A stretch of DNA of 64,000 bases, taken from positions 496,001-560,000 of the forward strand of contig NZ_CP076543.1 of assembly GCF_030440515.1 (NCBI RefSeq). The letters run 5' to 3'. Of this stretch, positions 17,957 to 27,300 are shown piece after piece. The notes below the pieces were generated by a model, which was not told the origin of the DNA, ran no database searches, and worked only from the letters and a program-made list of their open reading frames with translations. Position 1 is the first letter of the stretch; each line of letters opens with the position of its first letter. The DNA is from Streptomyces xanthophaeus (GTDB lineage: Bacteria > Actinomycetota > Actinomycetes > Streptomycetales > Streptomycetaceae). The position numbers and the translations under genes are program-made.

Positions 17957-20230
17957 ATGAACACTGAATCGGCCGGGGGGCCGGGGCTCCTCCACCGGAG
18001 CGGGCGCTGGTGCGCCCGGCACGCCTGGCGCGTCGTCGCCCTGTGGGTACTGGCACTGGTCGGCCTCGGGCTCGCCAACCAGACCTGGGGCGGTACCTAC
18101 GCGGACAGCTTCTCCCTCCCCGGCACCAGCACCCAGACCGGCGCCGACCTGCTGACGGCCCACACCACCGGGTCCGGCGGCACGGCCTCCGCCATCGTGA
18201 TCACCACCGACAAGGGTGCGGTCACCGATCACAAGGCGGCGATCGACGCGGCCGTCGCCGACCTGGGCCGGCTCCCGGACGTCCTGTCGGTGGCCGACCC
18301 GCTCACCACCCCCGGGGCGGTCTCGGCGGACGGCGGGACCGCCCAGGTGACCGTCCGCTTCGACGGCAATCCGGCGAGCTTCGACCCCTCCTACCTCGCC
18401 GGGGTGGACGCCGCCGTCGAGCCGCTGCGCGCCGACGACGTCACCGTCGAGTACGGGGCCCCGCTCGGCCAGCTGGCCACCCCCAAGTCCGCCGACCGCG
18501 CCTCCGAGGCGATCGGTCTGGCCGTCGCCGTGCTCGTCCTGCTGATCGGCTTCGGCAGCGTCGCCGCCACCGGCCTGCCCCTGGTGACGGCCGTGATCGG
18601 CCTGACCGTGAGCCTGGCCGGGCTCGGACTGCTCGCCGGTCATTTCAGCTTCGCGCAGGCCGCCCCGACCCTGGCCGCGATGATGGGCCTCGGCGTCGGC
18701 ATCGACTACGCGCTCTTCCTCGCCACCCGCTACCGGGCCCTGCTGCACGCCGGAACCGAACCCGCCGAGGCGGTCGGCCGTACGGTCGCCACCAGCGGCC
18801 GGGCCGTGCTGGTCGCCGCCGCCACCGTGGCCATGGCCCTGGGCGGACTGTGCGCTTCCGGCGTGGGCTTCATCGGCGCCCTCGGTGTCGCCGCCGGACT
18901 CAGCGTCCTGGTGGCCGCCGCCGCGTCCGTGACCCTGACTCCCGCCCTGCTGGGTCTGCTCGGCCGGCGCATCGACCGCCTCCACGTCCGCCGGCCCGTC
19001 GCCGAACCCACCGGTGAGGCGGACGTCTGGCACCGCTGGGCCGTCAGGGTGAGCCGCCGCCCGTGGCTGTTCCTGGTCGGCGGCCTGCTCGTACTCGGCG
19101 TACTCGCGGTCCCCGTCGCGTCCATGCAGCTCGGCCACGTCGACGCCGGAGCCCAGGCCACCAGCCGGACCGACCGCCGCGCCTACGATCTGATCACCGA
19201 GGGCTTCGGCCCCGGCGCCAACGGCCCGCTCACCGTAGTCACCCACCTCGACAGCCGGCACGCCGAGAACGAGAGCCTGCGCCAGGACCTGGCGGCCTCG
19301 CTCCGGCGCGATCTGGCCTCCGTACCGGGCGTCGCCTCCGTCACTCCCCCGGTGCCCAGCCCCGACCACGCCCTGCTCATCACCACGGTCGTGCCGACCA
19401 CCGGCCCGCAGGACGCGGCCACCGCGGACCTGATCCACACCTTGCAGGACGAGACGGTGCCTCACACCCTCTCGGGCACGGGGGCCACGGGCTACCTCAC
19501 GGGCACGGCCACCGCCGCCCAGACCTTCACCGACACCCTCTCCGCCAAACTGCCCCTGATCATCGCCGTGGTCGTCGCCGCCGCGTTCCTGCTGCTGCTC
19601 ACCGTCTTCCGCAGCCCGCTGGTGGCGCTCAAGGCCGCCGTGCTCAACCTCTTCTCCATCGCCGCCGCCTACGGCGTGGTCGTCGCGGTCTTCCAATGGG
19701 GCTGGGGCGGCGCGCTGTTCGGCGTCACCGAGAAGGTGCCCGTCGAGTCCTACGTACCGATGATGATGTTCGCCATCGTCTTCGGACTCTCCATGGACTA
19801 CGAGGTCTTCCTGCTCTCCCGGATCCGCGAGATCTGGCTGCAGCACGAGGACAACCACCTGGCCGTCGCCACCGGCCTCGCCGCCACCGCCCGTGTCATC
19901 ACCTGCGCGGCGCTGATCATGACCAGCGTGTTCCTGGCCTTCCTGCTCTCGACGAACGTCGCCGTCAAGATGCTCGCGCTGGGCCTCGGCGTCAGCGTCA
20001 TCATCGACGCCACCGTGGTCCGCCTGCTCCTGGTGCCCGCGTCCATGTACCTGTTCGGGCGCGCCAACTGGTGGCTCCCCGGCTGGCTGGACCGGCTCCT
20101 GCCGCACCTCGACCCGGAAGGGCCCGCCGCCGGGCCGGAGCCCCTGGCCGGACCGGATCCCGCATCGGGTCCCGCATCGGCTCCCGGAACCACACCCGAT
20201 CTCGCACCCGCCCGAGGAGAACGGCGATGA
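17957..20230 (+). CDS. MMPL-family RND-type transporter
   Basis: A 757-residue exporter with twelve predicted membrane helices and two large extracytoplasmic loops, the MMPL duplicate arrangement. Visible features include 'GLGVGIDYALFLATRYR' in the first half and 'VFGLSMDYEVFLLSRIREIW' in the second, which hold the Asp-Tyr pairs of the proton relay. Actinobacterial MMPL proteins move lipids, siderophores or peptides across the membrane. The substrate is unknown. The ATG at 17957 is used; a GTG nine bases upstream is possible. It overlaps the DUF2993 gene by ATGA and sits just after the two-component pair. Confidence 0.92.
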   Translation: MNTESAGGPGLLHRSGRWCARHAWRVVALWVLALVGLGLANQTWGGTYADSFSLPGTSTQTGADLLTAHTTGSGGTASAIVITTDKGAVTDHKAAIDAAVADLGRLPDVLSVADPLTTPGAVSADGGTAQVTVRFDGNPASFDPSYLAGVDAAVEPLRADDVTVEYGAPLGQLATPKSADRASEAIGLAVAVLVLLIGFGSVAATGLPLVTAVIGLTVSLAGLGLLAGHFSFAQAAPTLAAMMGLGVGIDYALFLATRYRALLHAGTEPAEAVGRTVATSGRAVLVAAATVAMALGGLCASGVGFIGALGVAAGLSVLVAAAASVTLTPALLGLLGRRIDRLHVRRPVAEPTGEADVWHRWAVRVSRRPWLFLVGGLLVLGVLAVPVASMQLGHVDAGAQATSRTDRRAYDLITEGFGPGANGPLTVVTHLDSRHAENESLRQDLAASLRRDLASVPGVASVTPPVPSPDHALLITTVVPTTGPQDAATADLIHTLQDETVPHTLSGTGATGYLTGTATAAQTFTDTLSAKLPLIIAVVVAAAFLLLLTVFRSPLVALKAAVLNLFSIAAAYGVVVAVFQWGWGGALFGVTEKVPVESYVPMMMFAIVFGLSMDYEVFLLSRIREIWLQHEDNHLAVATGLAATARVITCAALIMTSVFLAFLLSTNVAVKMLALGLGVSVIIDATVVRLLLVPASMYLFGRANWWLPGWLDRLLPHLDPEGPAAGPEPLAGPDPASGPASAPGTTPDLAPARGERR

Positions 20231-20946
20231 AGCGCCCCCTGACGAGGATCCGGGCCGCCCTGCGCCGCCGTACCGTCCTCACGATCACCGTCGCCGCGGT
20301 CCTGCTGGCCGTCGTCGCCACCGGCGCGGCCGAGTACATCGTCCGCCACCGCATCCAGAGCCGTGTCGCGCAGGCGGCTCCGGGCCTCGGTGACGACGTG
20401 GCGGTCGGTGTCGCCGGCGGCTGGGCCCTGTGGGACCTGGCGCACGAGAGCATCCCCCGGCTCGACATCAGCAGCGACGACGCCCGGGTCGGGCGGCTCT
20501 CGCAGGTCCGCGTCCGGGCCCGGCTGGACGACGTCCGCCTCGGCGGGACGACCACGGTCGGCGGCACCCACGCGGACGTGACGGTCTCCACGCAGTCCCT
20601 CGCCGCCGCGATCCGCGACGCCGTACCGTCCGTGGCGGTGTCCGCGGTCACCACCGATCCCGCGAAGGGGACGGTCCTCGCGGACGTCGGCCCGGGCGGG
20701 CTCGGGCGGCTGACGCTGCGTCCGGTCCTCGCGGACGGCAAGGTCACCCTCGCCGTCGACGGGCTCACCCTGTTCGGCCGCTCCGTCCCCACCGACCGGC
20801 TCGGAATCGGTGCCGGCGGCTTCGGACCGCAGGCGGGCGCGCCGAAGGAGTACCCGCTCGGGCTCGCGGCCACCTCGGCCGAGGTCCGGCCGGACGGCCT
20901 GCACGTTTCCCTGACGGGCGGCCCCAGTACCGTGTCCGGCGTCTGA
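20227..20946 (+). CDS. LmeA-like DUF2993 phospholipid-binding protein
   Basis: A 239-residue protein anchored or exported by an N-terminal hydrophobic segment (about residues 18-38, after a basic MKRPLTRIRAALRRR start). The rest matches the DUF2993 beta-rich fold ('LDDVRLGGTTTVGGTHADVTVSTQSL', 'DGLTLFGRSVPTDRLG'). Characterised relatives such as mycobacterial LmeA bind phospholipids and affect lipoglycan maturation in the envelope. Overlap with the MMPL gene suggests the two work together on a lipid substrate. That link is inference. Confidence 0.82.
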   Translation: MKRPLTRIRAALRRRTVLTITVAAVLLAVVATGAAEYIVRHRIQSRVAQAAPGLGDDVAVGVAGGWALWDLAHESIPRLDISSDDARVGRLSQVRVRARLDDVRLGGTTTVGGTHADVTVSTQSLAAAIRDAVPSVAVSAVTTDPAKGTVLADVGPGGLGRLTLRPVLADGKVTLAVDGLTLFGRSVPTDRLGIGAGGFGPQAGAPKEYPLGLAATSAEVRPDGLHVSLTGGPSTVSGV

Positions 20947-21073
20947 CGCCCACCGCTCGACCGCATTCGCCCGGAACGTTCCGTACCCGCCCGGTGGCCG
21001 GATCACACCGCATGACCAGGGCGTTCGAAAGACCGTACGCACGGCCGCAGTTGCCGGCGGGTACGGTTCCGGC

Positions 21074-21805
21074 ATGGATGTTTCCGCAATCAGTTCGACC
21101 GAGGACGACGACATCACCCCGGCGGTGGTGATCAAGGACATCGCGCGCCAGCAGCTGGTGAAGCGGGGCGCCGCCGGGCTGTCCCTGGAAGCCGTGGCAC
21201 GCGACAGCGGCCTGCCCGTCGCCGATGTCGAAGCCGCCTTCCCGCACCGCGACGATCTGCTGACCGCACTGGTCATCGACGCCTACGACGCGTCCGGCGA
21301 GGCGATGGAAGGGGCCGACGGCGCCGCCACGGCGGCCGGTGCGTCCGCAGGCGCACGGCTCCTCGCGGTCACCCGCGCGCTGCGGCAGTGGTCCTTCGCC
21401 AACCCCGCCGAGTTCACCCTGATCTACGGCTCACCCGTGCCCGGCTACCACGCCCCGCAGGACACGGTCCCGTCGGCCTCGCGCACTCCGGCCGTCCTCG
21501 CCGCCATCGTGCGCTCCGCACTGGAGGCCGGTGAACTCACCCCGCCCCGGCGGCAGGTGCCCGGCCCGCCGCTGCTCCTGCCGGAGGCCGTGCAGCTCTT
21601 CGGCGGCACGCCCGAGGCCCCCTTCTCGGACATCATCGAGCGCGGCATCGTCCTGTGGAGCAATCTGATCGGCCTCCTGGTGTTCCAGGTCTTCAGCCGT
21701 ACCCACGACAGCGTCCGGGACGAGGCCACGTTCTTCGACTACGCCATCGCCGTGGCCGCCGAGAGCATCGGCCTCGTGGTCCCCCCGGCCGAGAACACCG
21801 ACTGA
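21074..21805 (+). CDS. TetR-family regulator with WHG domain
   Basis: A 243-residue regulator. The N-terminal helix-turn-helix (about residues 15-60) reads 'QLVKRGAAGLSLEAVARDSGLPVADVEAAFPHRDDLLTALV'. The C-terminal ligand domain contains 'WSFANPAEFTLIYGSPVPGY', the WHG-domain signature. TACGGT at 21062-21067, followed by six bases and the ATG, indicates a leaderless message. CGGAACGTTCCG at 20972-20983 is a possible operator. The target is unknown; the MAB_1171c-type gene follows 40 bases downstream on the same strand. Confidence 0.88.
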   Translation: MDVSAISSTEDDDITPAVVIKDIARQQLVKRGAAGLSLEAVARDSGLPVADVEAAFPHRDDLLTALVIDAYDASGEAMEGADGAATAAGASAGARLLAVTRALRQWSFANPAEFTLIYGSPVPGYHAPQDTVPSASRTPAVLAAIVRSALEAGELTPPRRQVPGPPLLLPEAVQLFGGTPEAPFSDIIERGIVLWSNLIGLLVFQVFSRTHDSVRDEATFFDYAIAVAAESIGLVVPPAENTD

Positions 21806-21845
21806 CCCGCCCGCCGCCCGCGCGGCACCGGCAGAAAACCAGGAC

Positions 21846-22997
21846 GTGAACACCACCAGAACCCTCTGCTTCGTCATAGCGGCGCTCTCCTCGTACGCGG
21901 CGCTCGTCTACCGGCTGTGCCAGGCCCGGCGCAGCTGGAAGGACGGCGCGTACCGCACGCTGATCGCCACTCTGCTCCTCCAGTGCCTCACCTTCACCAT
22001 GGGAGCCCTGGCCATGGGGGGCGGGCCCCTGCTGGGAGTCGGCAACCTCGCCGTCCTCCTCATGCACCTGTCGGCGGTCGCCTTCTGCGTCAGCGCGCAG
22101 ATCATCCTGCTGCGGTGGGCCGAGGCGGACGAGGAGGCCGCACGCAGGACGCGCTACTGGCTGATCACCGGTATCGCCCTCGACGTACTGCTGGCGGCCC
22201 TCTTCTTCCTCGCCGACGGCACCGGCCGGCCCGCCTCGGACTTCGACGGCACCGGCGAGCCGCTGCTGCTCACCTATCTCCTGGCGTTCATCGTCTCGCA
22301 GGCGATCCCGTGCGTCACGATCTACCTCCAGTGCGGGCCGTACGCCCGGATGACCGACAACGCCTCGCTGCGGCAGGCCCTGCGGCTGCTCTCGGTGACC
22401 GCGGTCGTCCTGTTCCTCTACTGCCTCGCCAGGACCGTCAACATCCTCACGGCGGCGGGCGGTGTCGACATCGGCGTCTGGAAGGTGGCCGCCTCGGTCT
22501 TCAGCGCGGCGGGCATCGTCATGCTGTCGCTCAGCCTGACCAACTCCTCCTGGGGTCCGGCGGCGACCCGGCTCCTGGAGTGGGCCCGCACGTACCGGTC
22601 GTACCGGGCGCTCTACCCGTTGTGGCGGGACCTGTACGAGTCCTCCCCGGACATCGCCCTGGAGCCGCCCGGCGCATCGGTGTCCGACCTCGACTACCGC
22701 CTTCACCGCCGGGTCGTCGAAATACGGGACGGGTGGCGGGACTTGCGTCCGTACATCGACCGCGCCGCGGGAGAGGGTCACGATCCGGCCAAGGAGGGAA
22801 GCGCGGAATCACGGCAGGCCTTCACCGAAGCTGCACAGATCAAGCGCGCCTTGCAGGCAAAACTGACCCACACGGTGCCCCGGAACAACAAGGACGCCGG
22901 CGACTTCGACGACCGTGACACGAACAACTTCGCGGCAGAGCTGGCATGGCTCACCCAAGTGGCAGCCGCCTACAGTAAGCTCGGCAAGGCGAGTTGA
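21846..22997 (+). CDS. MAB_1171c-family polytopic membrane protein
   Basis: A 383-residue protein with seven probable membrane helices in the first ~235 residues. A cytoplasmic region follows, beginning 'LEWARTYRSYRALYPLWRDLYESSPDIALEP', the conserved start of the C-terminal domain of this family. The family is annotated as a putative transporter but its function is not established. In actinomycetes it is repeatedly found beside XRE and ImmA/IrrE genes, as here. The GTG at 21846 has CCAGGA upstream. A perfect 13-bp hairpin follows the stop directly, so its transcript probably ends there and the XRE gene has its own promoter. Confidence 0.8.
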   Translation: MNTTRTLCFVIAALSSYAALVYRLCQARRSWKDGAYRTLIATLLLQCLTFTMGALAMGGGPLLGVGNLAVLLMHLSAVAFCVSAQIILLRWAEADEEAARRTRYWLITGIALDVLLAALFFLADGTGRPASDFDGTGEPLLLTYLLAFIVSQAIPCVTIYLQCGPYARMTDNASLRQALRLLSVTAVVLFLYCLARTVNILTAAGGVDIGVWKVAASVFSAAGIVMLSLSLTNSSWGPAATRLLEWARTYRSYRALYPLWRDLYESSPDIALEPPGASVSDLDYRLHRRVVEIRDGWRDLRPYIDRAAGEGHDPAKEGSAESRQAFTEAAQIKRALQAKLTHTVPRNNKDAGDFDDRDTNNFAAELAWLTQVAAAYSKLGKAS

Positions 22998-23002
22998 GAA
23001 CT

Positions 23003-23038
23003 CCCGCCCGGTTTGCATCCCCCGTCAAACCGGGCGGG
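23003..23038 (+). terminator. Strong hairpin after the MAB_1171c-type gene
   Basis: CCCGCCCGGTTTG (23003-23015) pairs perfectly with CAAACCGGGCGGG (23026-23038) around a 10-base loop, six bases after the stop codon. Confidence 0.85.
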
Positions 23039-23048
23039 TATCCCGTTT

Positions 23049-23066
23049 CCGCCGCTCTCGCGGCGG
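23049..23066. terminator. Second small hairpin
   Basis: CCGCCGC and GCGGCGG pair around TCTC. It lies between the two 13-bp hairpins and probably belongs to the same termination zone. Confidence 0.4.
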
Positions 23067-23089
23067 CCGGACGGGTTGCTCCCGCCCGT

Positions 23090-23124
23090 ACTGGCCCGGC
23101 CCATCCCCCGAGGGCCGGGCCAGT
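23090..23124. terminator. Third hairpin, perfect 13-bp stem
   Basis: ACTGGCCCGGCCC (23090-23102) pairs perfectly with GGGCCGGGCCAGT (23112-23124) around nine bases. It is the last insulating stem before the XRE operators. Confidence 0.7.
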
Positions 23125-23168
23125 CCGATGTCACCGGCGACCAACGTGCGTCCCCCGTGAGCGCAAGT

Positions 23169-23266
23169 TAGCTGCCAGCTATCGGCTGGACCCCACGTTC
23201 GCCGAGTCCTGGTCAATTGTCAACTGACAGCTAATCTGTGAAACTGACGTATAGCTGAGGGCTATA
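23169..23266. promoter_or_regulatory. Three AGCTG-containing palindromic operators before the XRE gene
   Basis: Site 1 is TAGCTGCCAGCTA (23169-23181, perfect). Site 2 is AACTGACAGCTAA (23222-23234). Site 3 is TATAGCTGAGGGCTATA (23250-23266, perfect six-base arms). They share the AGCTG half-site and lie in an unusually AT-rich stretch just upstream of the XRE gene. They are most simply read as binding sites for its product, overlapping its promoter. Confidence 0.65.
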
Positions 23267-23294
23267 CCGACAGGCGACGGGAGGATGGTTCACC

Positions 23295-23759
23295 ATGACC
23301 GGGACCGAGAACGACACCGAGAACGGGAGTGAGGAACGCCCCCTTCTCGCGAAGCGCCTCGACGACCTGTTCCGAACGGTCCGCCCCAAGGGCAAGCACT
23401 GGACCAACGCCGAGGTCGCGGACGAGCTGAAGCGGGTCAACCCCGAACTCAAGGTCGGGGGTGTGTATCTGTCGCAGCTGCGGACGGGGAAGCGCTCCAA
23501 CCCGTCACCCGACCTGCTGTCCGCCCTGGCCCGTTTCTTCGGGGTCTCGGTCGCCTACTTCTTCGACGACAAGGTCGCCGAGTCCGTGCTCGGCGAGCTC
23601 GCCGCCATCGAGGCACTGCGCCAGTCCGGCGTGCGCGCCGTGGCGATGCGGGCCGCGGGGATGAAGAAGGAGAACCTCCAGGCCATCACGGCCATCATGG
23701 ACCAGTACCGGCAGATGCAGGGCCTGCCGCCCGTCGCCGACGCCTCCGAGTCGCCATGA
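23295..23759 (+). CDS. XRE-family transcriptional regulator
   Basis: A 154-residue protein. Its XRE-type helix-turn-helix spans about residues 18-92: 'AKRLDDLFRTVRPKGKHWTN', 'EVADELKRVNPELKVGGVYLSQLRTGKRSNPSPDLLSALARFFGVSVAYFF'. This arrangement is the ESX-regulator-like type common in Streptomyces. A C-terminal tail of about 60 residues may be a dimerisation or cleavage segment. It overlaps the ImmA/IrrE-type gene by ATGA. By analogy with other XRE/ImmA pairs, the protease may cleave or inactivate this repressor. Confidence 0.88.
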   Translation: MTGTENDTENGSEERPLLAKRLDDLFRTVRPKGKHWTNAEVADELKRVNPELKVGGVYLSQLRTGKRSNPSPDLLSALARFFGVSVAYFFDDKVAESVLGELAAIEALRQSGVRAVAMRAAGMKKENLQAITAIMDQYRQMQGLPPVADASESP

Positions 23760-24334
23760 GGGGCGCCCGCAAGGAGCGGGCGGCCGACCACGAGCGCCGC
23801 AGCCGGCTCAAGAAGCTCCGGAAGGCCGGCGCGCAGCGGATCGCCGAACTCGATCTGCCGGCGGCGGCCGACGTGGCCGAGCTGTGCCGCCATCTCGGCG
23901 AGGTCCGCGACCGTCCGATCACGCTGGTCCCGATGCAGATGCCCTCGTCGCATCCGTGCGGCATGTGGGTGGCCGCTCGCGACGAGGACCTCATCTTCTA
24001 CGACGCCAACACCACCGGCGCGCATCAGGAGCACATCATCTTGCACGAGCTGGGCCACATCATCTGCTGCCATCGCGGTGCGGGCGGGCTGGACGAGGCG
24101 GCCGCCCGCCTCCTCTTCCCCAACCTCGACCCCGAACTCGTTCGCGACATGCTCCTGCGGGCGACCTACGACGACGTCCAGGAGCAGGAGGCGGAGATCA
24201 TCGCCTACCTCCTGTCCCAGCGGATCGGCGACGCCGATCAGCGGCACACCGCGGCGCCTGCCGCCGCGGCGGGCGAGGACGGCAATCCCGCCAGGAGCGC
24301 CACGCTCAGCCGCATCGAACGCACCCTGATCTGA
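23756..24334 (+). CDS. ImmA/IrrE-family zinc metalloprotease
   Basis: A 192-residue protein with the zinc signature HELGH (residues 97-101) and a downstream acidic cluster 'VQEQEAEIIAYLLS' that supplies the third ligand in this family. 'DEDLIFYDANTTGAHQEHIILHELGHIICCH' is the characteristic active-site segment. Family members cut XRE-type repressors in response to stress. The gene is coupled to the XRE gene. The C-terminal ~25 residues are Ala/Gly-rich and probably flexible. A role in controlling the neighbouring MAB_1171c protein is inference. Confidence 0.88.
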   Translation: MRGARKERAADHERRSRLKKLRKAGAQRIAELDLPAAADVAELCRHLGEVRDRPITLVPMQMPSSHPCGMWVAARDEDLIFYDANTTGAHQEHIILHELGHIICCHRGAGGLDEAAARLLFPNLDPELVRDMLLRATYDDVQEQEAEIIAYLLSQRIGDADQRHTAAPAAAAGEDGNPARSATLSRIERTLI

Positions 24335-24344
24335 GATGGATCAT

Positions 24345-27300
24345 TTATCGCCCGGCAGCGGCTGCCGCCACCTCTTCGGCCAGGATCGACACGGCCCGCC
24401 GGATGTCGTCCGCGCGGTGTTCGCTGGTGACGAAGAAGCGCAGTCTCGACAGCCCTTCCTCCACGGCGGGGTGGAAGATCGGGTCCGCGACGACGCCCCG
24501 GGCGAACAGCCCGTCCGCGACGCGCAGGGTCCTCGCCGAGTCGCCGAGGATGCACGACACGATGGGGGTGCCCGCGCTGGAGCCCGTCGCCAGGCCGGCC
24601 TCGGCGGCGAGCCGGAGGAAGAGCTCGGAGTTCCGTCTGAGGGCACGCACCCGCTGCGGCTGCGCGGTGAGCAGCTCGGTGGCGGCCAGCGCGGCGGCCG
24701 CGTTGGCCGGGGTCAGGCCGACGCTGTAGACGAAGCCGGGGAGCGTGTGGCGCAGCCAGCGCACCATCCGGGCCGAGCCGCCGAGGTAACCGCCGCAGCT
24801 GGCGAAGGACTTGGAGAGGGTGCCCATCCACAGGTCCACGTCGGACCGGTCGACGCCGTAGAACTCGCCCACTCCCCTGCCGTGTTCGCCGACGGTGCCG
24901 ATGCTGTGGGCCTCGTCGACCATCAGCAGGGCGCCGTAGCGCTTCTTCAGCTCGATCACGGCCGGCAGGTCGACGAGGTCGCCGTCCATGCTGTAGGCGC
25001 CCTCGACGGCGATCAGCACCCGCCGGAACCGGGGCCTGTTGAGCTGCAGCATGTGCTCCAGCTGCCGCATGTCGTTGTGGGCGAAGGGGCGTCGCGCCGC
25101 CCCGGACAGGGCGCAGCCCTGCAGGATGCTGTCGTGGGCGAGCGCGTCGTGCACCACGAGGTCCTCGGGGCCGACGAGGTGCCCTATGGCGGTGACGTTC
25201 GTGGCGTGGCCGCTCACCAGGGTCAGGCAGTCGCCGACGCCGAGGAAGTCGGTCAGCGCCCGCTCCAGCCGTACGGTCAGGTCCCGTTCGCCGGAGAGCA
25301 CGCGGCTCGCGGAGACCGAGGTGCCGTACCGGTCCACCGCCCGGTGCACGGCTTCGTCGACCGCCGGATGGCCGGAGAGCCCCAGGTAGTTGTAGCTGCC
25401 GAAGGACAGCAGGGTGCGGCCCCCGATGACGGTCGTGTCGCGGATGTTGCCCTCGTGGACCCGGAAGTACGGGTTGGCCGCGCCGCTGTCGGTGATCCGG
25501 CCGAGGCGCTGCTCGAACTCGCCCACTTCCGGGAACGCGTCGATGGAGGCCGTCCTGGCGTCCCATACGGGCTCCGGCTGCGGGGCCGGTCCGGCGGGGG
25601 CCGCCGTACGCGTGCGGTCCGCAGCGGTGTGCGTATCCGTGTCCGGGTCCACGAGTTCGATCAGCCGGCCGACGGTGAGTCCGGGCGAGAACAGCTCCTC
25701 GGACCGGAACCCCGGTATCCGTTTGGTGATGTTGATCGCGAGCTCCTGCAGCATCAGGGAGTCGAATCCGAGGTCGGTCACCAGGGTCAGGTGCCCGCTC
25801 AGCTCGGCGAGCGGAAAGACACCGGTCCGCGAGACCTCTTCGAGCACGAGGGAGGCCGCGGATGCGCCGCCGGGGAGCGACACGGTCGCGGGTGTCGCGG
25901 GTGTCGCGGGTGTGGCCTCGGCGGGATCCGGGACCTCGCGCGCCGAGTCGTCCACGACCCAGTGGCGGCGCGGGGCCAGCGGGCTCGGCGGCAGGGTGCA
26001 CGGGGGCGTCCGCACCGTTGCGGGCGGCCGGGGCACGGCGTCGGTGGCCGTGTGCCCGGCGAGCTCCTGCGTACGGCCGGCCTCGACGGCGGCGGCCGCC
26101 GCCGTCAGCCGGGCGATGGCGTCGGCGGAGTCCCGGGCCATCAGGGTGAGGTGCTGGGTGAGGGGTGTGCGGCGGGCCAGGGTGTCCGCCACCGAGGCCA
26201 GCGGGGGCCGGTCGTCGGTGAGGGTCTCCGCGAGCTCCCGGGCGTAGCGGGCCAGTCCGTCCCGGTCCCGCGCGCTGAGGGCCAGTACGTACGGTCCGCC
26301 GGCCGGCGCCGCAGGCGCTGCCGGTCCGGTCGGGGCCGTGGTGCATTCCTCCACCACCAGGTGCACGCCGGTACCGCCGAAGCCGAAGGCACTGACCCCC
26401 GCCCGGCGCGGACCCGCGCGGTCCGGCCACGGCGTCGGGGCTGTCGCCACGGTCAGCCGAGCGGCGTCGAAGCCGGAACGATCGGCCAGGTCGCACTCCG
26501 GCTGCGGGGGTATCACGCCCCGCTGCACGGCCAGGACCGACTTGATGAGCCCCGCGATCCCCGCGGAGTTCAGCGAGTGTCCGACCACCGCCTTCACGGC
26601 GCCGAGGTAGGCGGGTTCGGAGCGCTCACCGCGCAGTTCGCGCAGGACACCGAGCTCGACGGGGTCGCCGACCGTGGTTCCGGTGCCGTGCGCCTCCAGG
26701 TAGCCCACCGCGTCCGGGGAGAGCCCCGCGTCCCGGTAGGCCCGGCGCAGGGTGCGGAGCTGGCCGGCCGCCTGGGGGTGCATACCGCCCTGCACGGTCC
26801 CGTCGTTGGCCGTTCCCACACCGCGGATCACGGCGTAGACCCGGTCGCCCGCCGCCAGTGCGTCGGACAGGGGCCGCAGCACCAGGACCCCGGCTCCCTC
26901 GCCGAGGACGAAGCCGTCGGCCTGCGCGCCGAAGGGCAGACAGCGGCCGCTGCGCGAGATGGCGCCGATCCGGCACAGCCCGACCAGCAGGTCGGGGGTG
27001 AGTATCAGTTGGGCGCCGCCCGCGAGGGCGATGCGGGAGCGGCCCGCGCGCAGAGCGTGCACGGCGTTGGCCACGGCCATGAGTCCGCCCGAGCAGGCCG
27101 AGTCCAGAGCGTAGCTCTCGCCGTGCAGGTCGAAGACCGAGCTGATGGTGTTGGGGCCCATGTTGAGCAGGAGCCCGGCCACGGAGGTGCCGTTGAGTCC
27201 GTCGACGGCCCGCACCGACTCCAGCAGGCGGGGGTCGCCGGGCCGCGCACCGAACTCGCCACCGGCCAGCTGGCGCATCCGGATCTGCAGGGTGCTGAGT

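Noticed and set aside
23003..23124. Possible CRISPR-like or attachment-site repeats
   Set aside because: The repeats are self-complementary stems of different sequence, not direct repeats with spacers. Terminator hairpins explain them better.
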